A DNA stretch of 5,957 nucleotides from assembly GCA_035559715.1 (NCBI GenBank), contig DATMAW010000048.1:1-5957 (forward strand). The letters are read 5' to 3'. The notes beneath the pieces were generated by a model. The model was not told the origin of the DNA and ran no database searches. It was given only the letters and a program-made list of their open reading frames with translations. Positions within the stretch are counted from its first letter, which is position 1. Every line of letters begins with the position of its first letter. Below are positions 4,411 through 5,957 of the stretch, one piece after another. This stretch comes from JACQHC01 sp035559715 (GTDB taxonomy: Bacteria > Gemmatimonadota > Gemmatimonadetes > Gemmatimonadales > GWC2-71-9). The translations under genes and the position numbers were made by a program.

Positions 4411-5909
4411 CGCAGCGCTCCAAGCCGCGCGCTCTTCAACCAGGCCGACGCCCCATCGTGACCCGCCGGGCCAGGCGGTTCCGCTGGGACACATCGTCGC
4501 CGGTGTTCGGCCAACGCGGCGGCAAGCGCAACGAGTTCAACGTCCGTGGGATCGCGCTCGCGGTTGAGCAGTTCCAGGCCCACCTCGTCCAGATATCCGA
4601 TGTGATACTGGCCGGATCGAAAAACCGGCTCGGTCATGACGCGGCGATGGAACGGCTGAGACGTGGCGACGCCCGCGATGACCAGTTCCTCGAGCGCGCG
4701 CGCCATGCGCGCGATGGCCCGAGCCCGGTCTTCCGCCCACACGATCAGCTTGGCGAGGAGCGGATCGTAATACAGCCCGATCTCCGTACCGATCTCGATT
4801 CCTCCATCCCACCGAACGCCGGGACCGCCAGGCACGCGCAAGTACTCCACGCGCCCCGTGGACGGCAGGAAGGCATTGGCCGTGTCTTCGCTGGTGATGC
4901 GGCACTCGATGGCGTGGCCGCGCGGCGCCAGCGGCTGTGGCGCAGCCGACAGCGGCTGTCCATCCGCAATCCGCAATTGTTGCCGCACCAGGTCCACCCC
5001 GTAGATCAACTCGGTGACGGGGTGCTCCACTTGGATTCGGGTGTTCATCTCCAAGAAGTAGAACTGGCCGTCCGGCGCGAGCAGGAATTCCACCGTGCCC
5101 GCGTTGACATATCCCACCGACTGCGCCGCCCGCACCGCGGCTTCGCCCATGCGTGAGCGAAGCTCGGCATCCACCGCGGGGGACGGCGCCTCTTCGATGA
5201 GCTTCTGGTGGCGGCGTTGCACCGAGCACTCCCGCTCGCCGAAGTGCGTCGTAGTCCCGTGCTGGTCCGCAAGCACCTGGATCTCGACGTGGCGCGGGCG
5301 CTCGAGCAGCCGTTCCACGTAGAGCGCGCCGTCGCCGAACGCCGACCGTGCCTCGGAGGCGGCCTGCCGGAACGCGGCGCGCAACGATGCGGGGTCGTCG
5401 GCGCGGCGCATCCCCTTCCCGCCGCCGCCCGCCGCGGCCTTGAGCATCACCGGGTAGCCCACGCGCCGCGCCGCGTCGAGCGCCTGCTCCACATCTGGTG
5501 TCGGCGCCGTGGTCCCCGGAACGATGGGAACGCCGGCGTCCGCCATGCGCCGCCGCGCCTCGGTCTTTTCACCCATGGCTTCGATGGCGCCGGCCGGTGG
5601 CCCGATGAAGATGAGTCCGGCGTCTTCCACGGCCCGTGCGAAGACGGCTCGTTCGGCCAGAAACCCGTAGCCGGGATGCACCGCGTCCGCTCCCGTATCG
5701 CGGGCGGCGCGGATCAACCGCTCGATGTTGAGATAGGACTCCGTGGCCGGCGCCGGACCGATCTCGACCGCGTGATCGGCGGCACGGACGTGCGGGTTGC
5801 CGCCGTCCACCTCCGAATACACCGCCACGGCCTCCAGGCCCTCTTCGTGGCAGGCGCGAATGATCCGGAGGGCGATCTCGCCGCGGTTGGCGATGAGAAC
5901 GCGCCGCAC
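4398..5909 (-). CDS. accC: Biotin carboxylase subunit of acetyl-/acyl-CoA carboxylase, with C-terminal extension
   Basis: This ATP-grasp enzyme uses ATP and bicarbonate to carboxylate the biotin on the carrier protein. It opens with R-R-V-L-I-A-N-R-G-E-I-A (2-13), followed by H-P-G-Y-G-F-L (78-84), where A-E replaces the common S-E. The catalytic set is complete: K115, K157, the loop GGGGKGM (161-167), H207, K236 in H-Q-K-L-I-E-E, E274, E287, N289, R291, Q293, V294, E295 and R337. The C-terminal domain reaches about residue 445. The remaining residues, including A-L-A-A-A-L-A-E-H (461-469) and a final S-x-W-L-K-S-x-R-L-G-A-L-R, make it about 50 residues longer than AccC of E. coli. This resembles the junction after the biotin carboxylase part of propionyl-CoA-type alpha chains. 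The GTG at 5909 is chosen because the family start aligns there, with a G-rich run nine bases upstream. The substrate (acetyl- or propionyl-CoA) depends on a beta subunit that is not in the window. Confidence 0.95.
   Translation of the reverse strand: MRRVLIANRGEIALRIIRACHEEGLEAVAVYSEVDGGNPHVRAADHAVEIGPAPATESYLNIERLIRAARDTGADAVHPGYGFLAERAVFARAVEDAGLIFIGPPAGAIEAMGEKTEARRRMADAGVPIVPGTTAPTPDVEQALDAARRVGYPVMLKAAAGGGGKGMRRADDPASLRAAFRQAASEARSAFGDGALYVERLLERPRHVEIQVLADQHGTTTHFGERECSVQRRHQKLIEEAPSPAVDAELRSRMGEAAVRAAQSVGYVNAGTVEFLLAPDGQFYFLEMNTRIQVEHPVTELIYGVDLVRQQLRIADGQPLSAAPQPLAPRGHAIECRITSEDTANAFLPSTGRVEYLRVPGGPGVRWDGGIEIGTEIGLYYDPLLAKLIVWAEDRARAIARMARALEELVIAGVATSQPFHRRVMTEPVFRSGQYHIGYLDEVGLELLNRERDPTDVELVALAAALAEHRRRCVPAEPPGPAGHDGASAWLKSARLGALRWSR
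4418..4421 (-). promoter_or_regulatory. Ribosome binding site deciding the methyltransferase start
   Basis: GGAG on the minus strand, within TTGGAG, stands seven bases before the GTG at 4410. It lies inside the last codons of the biotin carboxylase gene. It supports a GTG start giving a protein that begins at the TRAM domain, rather than the ATG at 4494, whose extra 28 residues have no family counterpart. Confidence 0.65.
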
Positions 5910-5910
5910 C

Positions 5911-5957
5911 CTACTCGTCCCCCCCCGGCGGGTGGACCGGTCGGTGAGTCGGCGAAT
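5911..5957 (-). other. Possible 3' end of an upstream gene
   Basis: One minus-strand frame stays open from the window edge and ends at TAG (5913..5911), one base before the GTG of the biotin carboxylase gene. It encodes SPTHRPVHPPGGDE. A gene ending here would fit the tight packing of the cluster, and a carboxyltransferase (beta) subunit is a natural partner. The 14 residues match no family I recognise, and the other two minus-strand frames are also open over this short stretch. Confidence 0.25.

Noticed and set aside
4411..4494. N-terminal extension of the methyltransferase starting at ATG 4494
   Set aside because: The added 28 residues (MCPSGTAWPGG onward) lie inside the biotin carboxylase gene in another frame, match nothing in the family, and precede the TRAM domain. 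GTG at 4410 has a well-spaced GGAG.
4696..4714. GCGC-rich, partly palindromic stretch as a regulatory site
   Set aside because: It lies inside the biotin carboxylase coding region and encodes ordinary Ala/Arg/Met codons. GC-rich codon use explains it.

Overview
All genes in this 5,957-base, clearly GC-rich window lie on the minus strand, so transcription runs from high to low coordinates. The sequence looks like the chromosome of a high-GC bacterium, with codon third positions mostly G or C. The order rplM-rpsI-rpsB-tsf-pyrH, the short EF-Ts (about 202 residues against about 283 in E. coli) and the split acyl-CoA carboxylase would fit a Gemmatimonadota-like or other FCB/Acidobacteria-type organism. 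That placement is inference from gene order and gene style, not from a search.

Two blocks follow one another. Block 1 (about 5957 to 2693) is a carboxylase cluster. It holds a biotin carboxylase with a C-terminal extension (4398-5909), a TRAM and iron-sulfur RNA m5U methyltransferase of the RlmD/RumA family (3193-4410), and a biotin carboxyl carrier protein with an extra N-terminal domain (2693-3196). The genes overlap by 13 and 4 bases, so they are probably translationally coupled. The oddity is that an RNA methyltransferase sits between two pieces of what is often one acyl-CoA carboxylase alpha chain.

Block 2 (about 2696 to 1) is a translation cluster: L13 (rplM), S9 (rpsI), S2 (rpsB), EF-Ts (tsf) and the first ten codons of UMP kinase (pyrH). 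A promoter-like sequence for it overlaps the stop codon of the carrier protein gene. rplM and rpsI overlap by ATGA, and tsf and pyrH overlap by one base in TGATG. Gaps of 124 bp (rpsI-rpsB) and 115 bp (rpsB-tsf) hold RNA-structure candidates. The clearest is a 17-bp GC-rich hairpin followed by a short U run between rpsB and tsf, which could tune S2 against EF-Ts.

I found no mobile element, CRISPR array, tRNA, rRNA or phage gene, and no evidence of an entirely new system. The items worth a second look are the methyltransferase inserted in the carboxylase operon, its altered catalytic-region motifs, the Arg-rich tail of S2, and the regulatory structures around rpsB-tsf and rplM.
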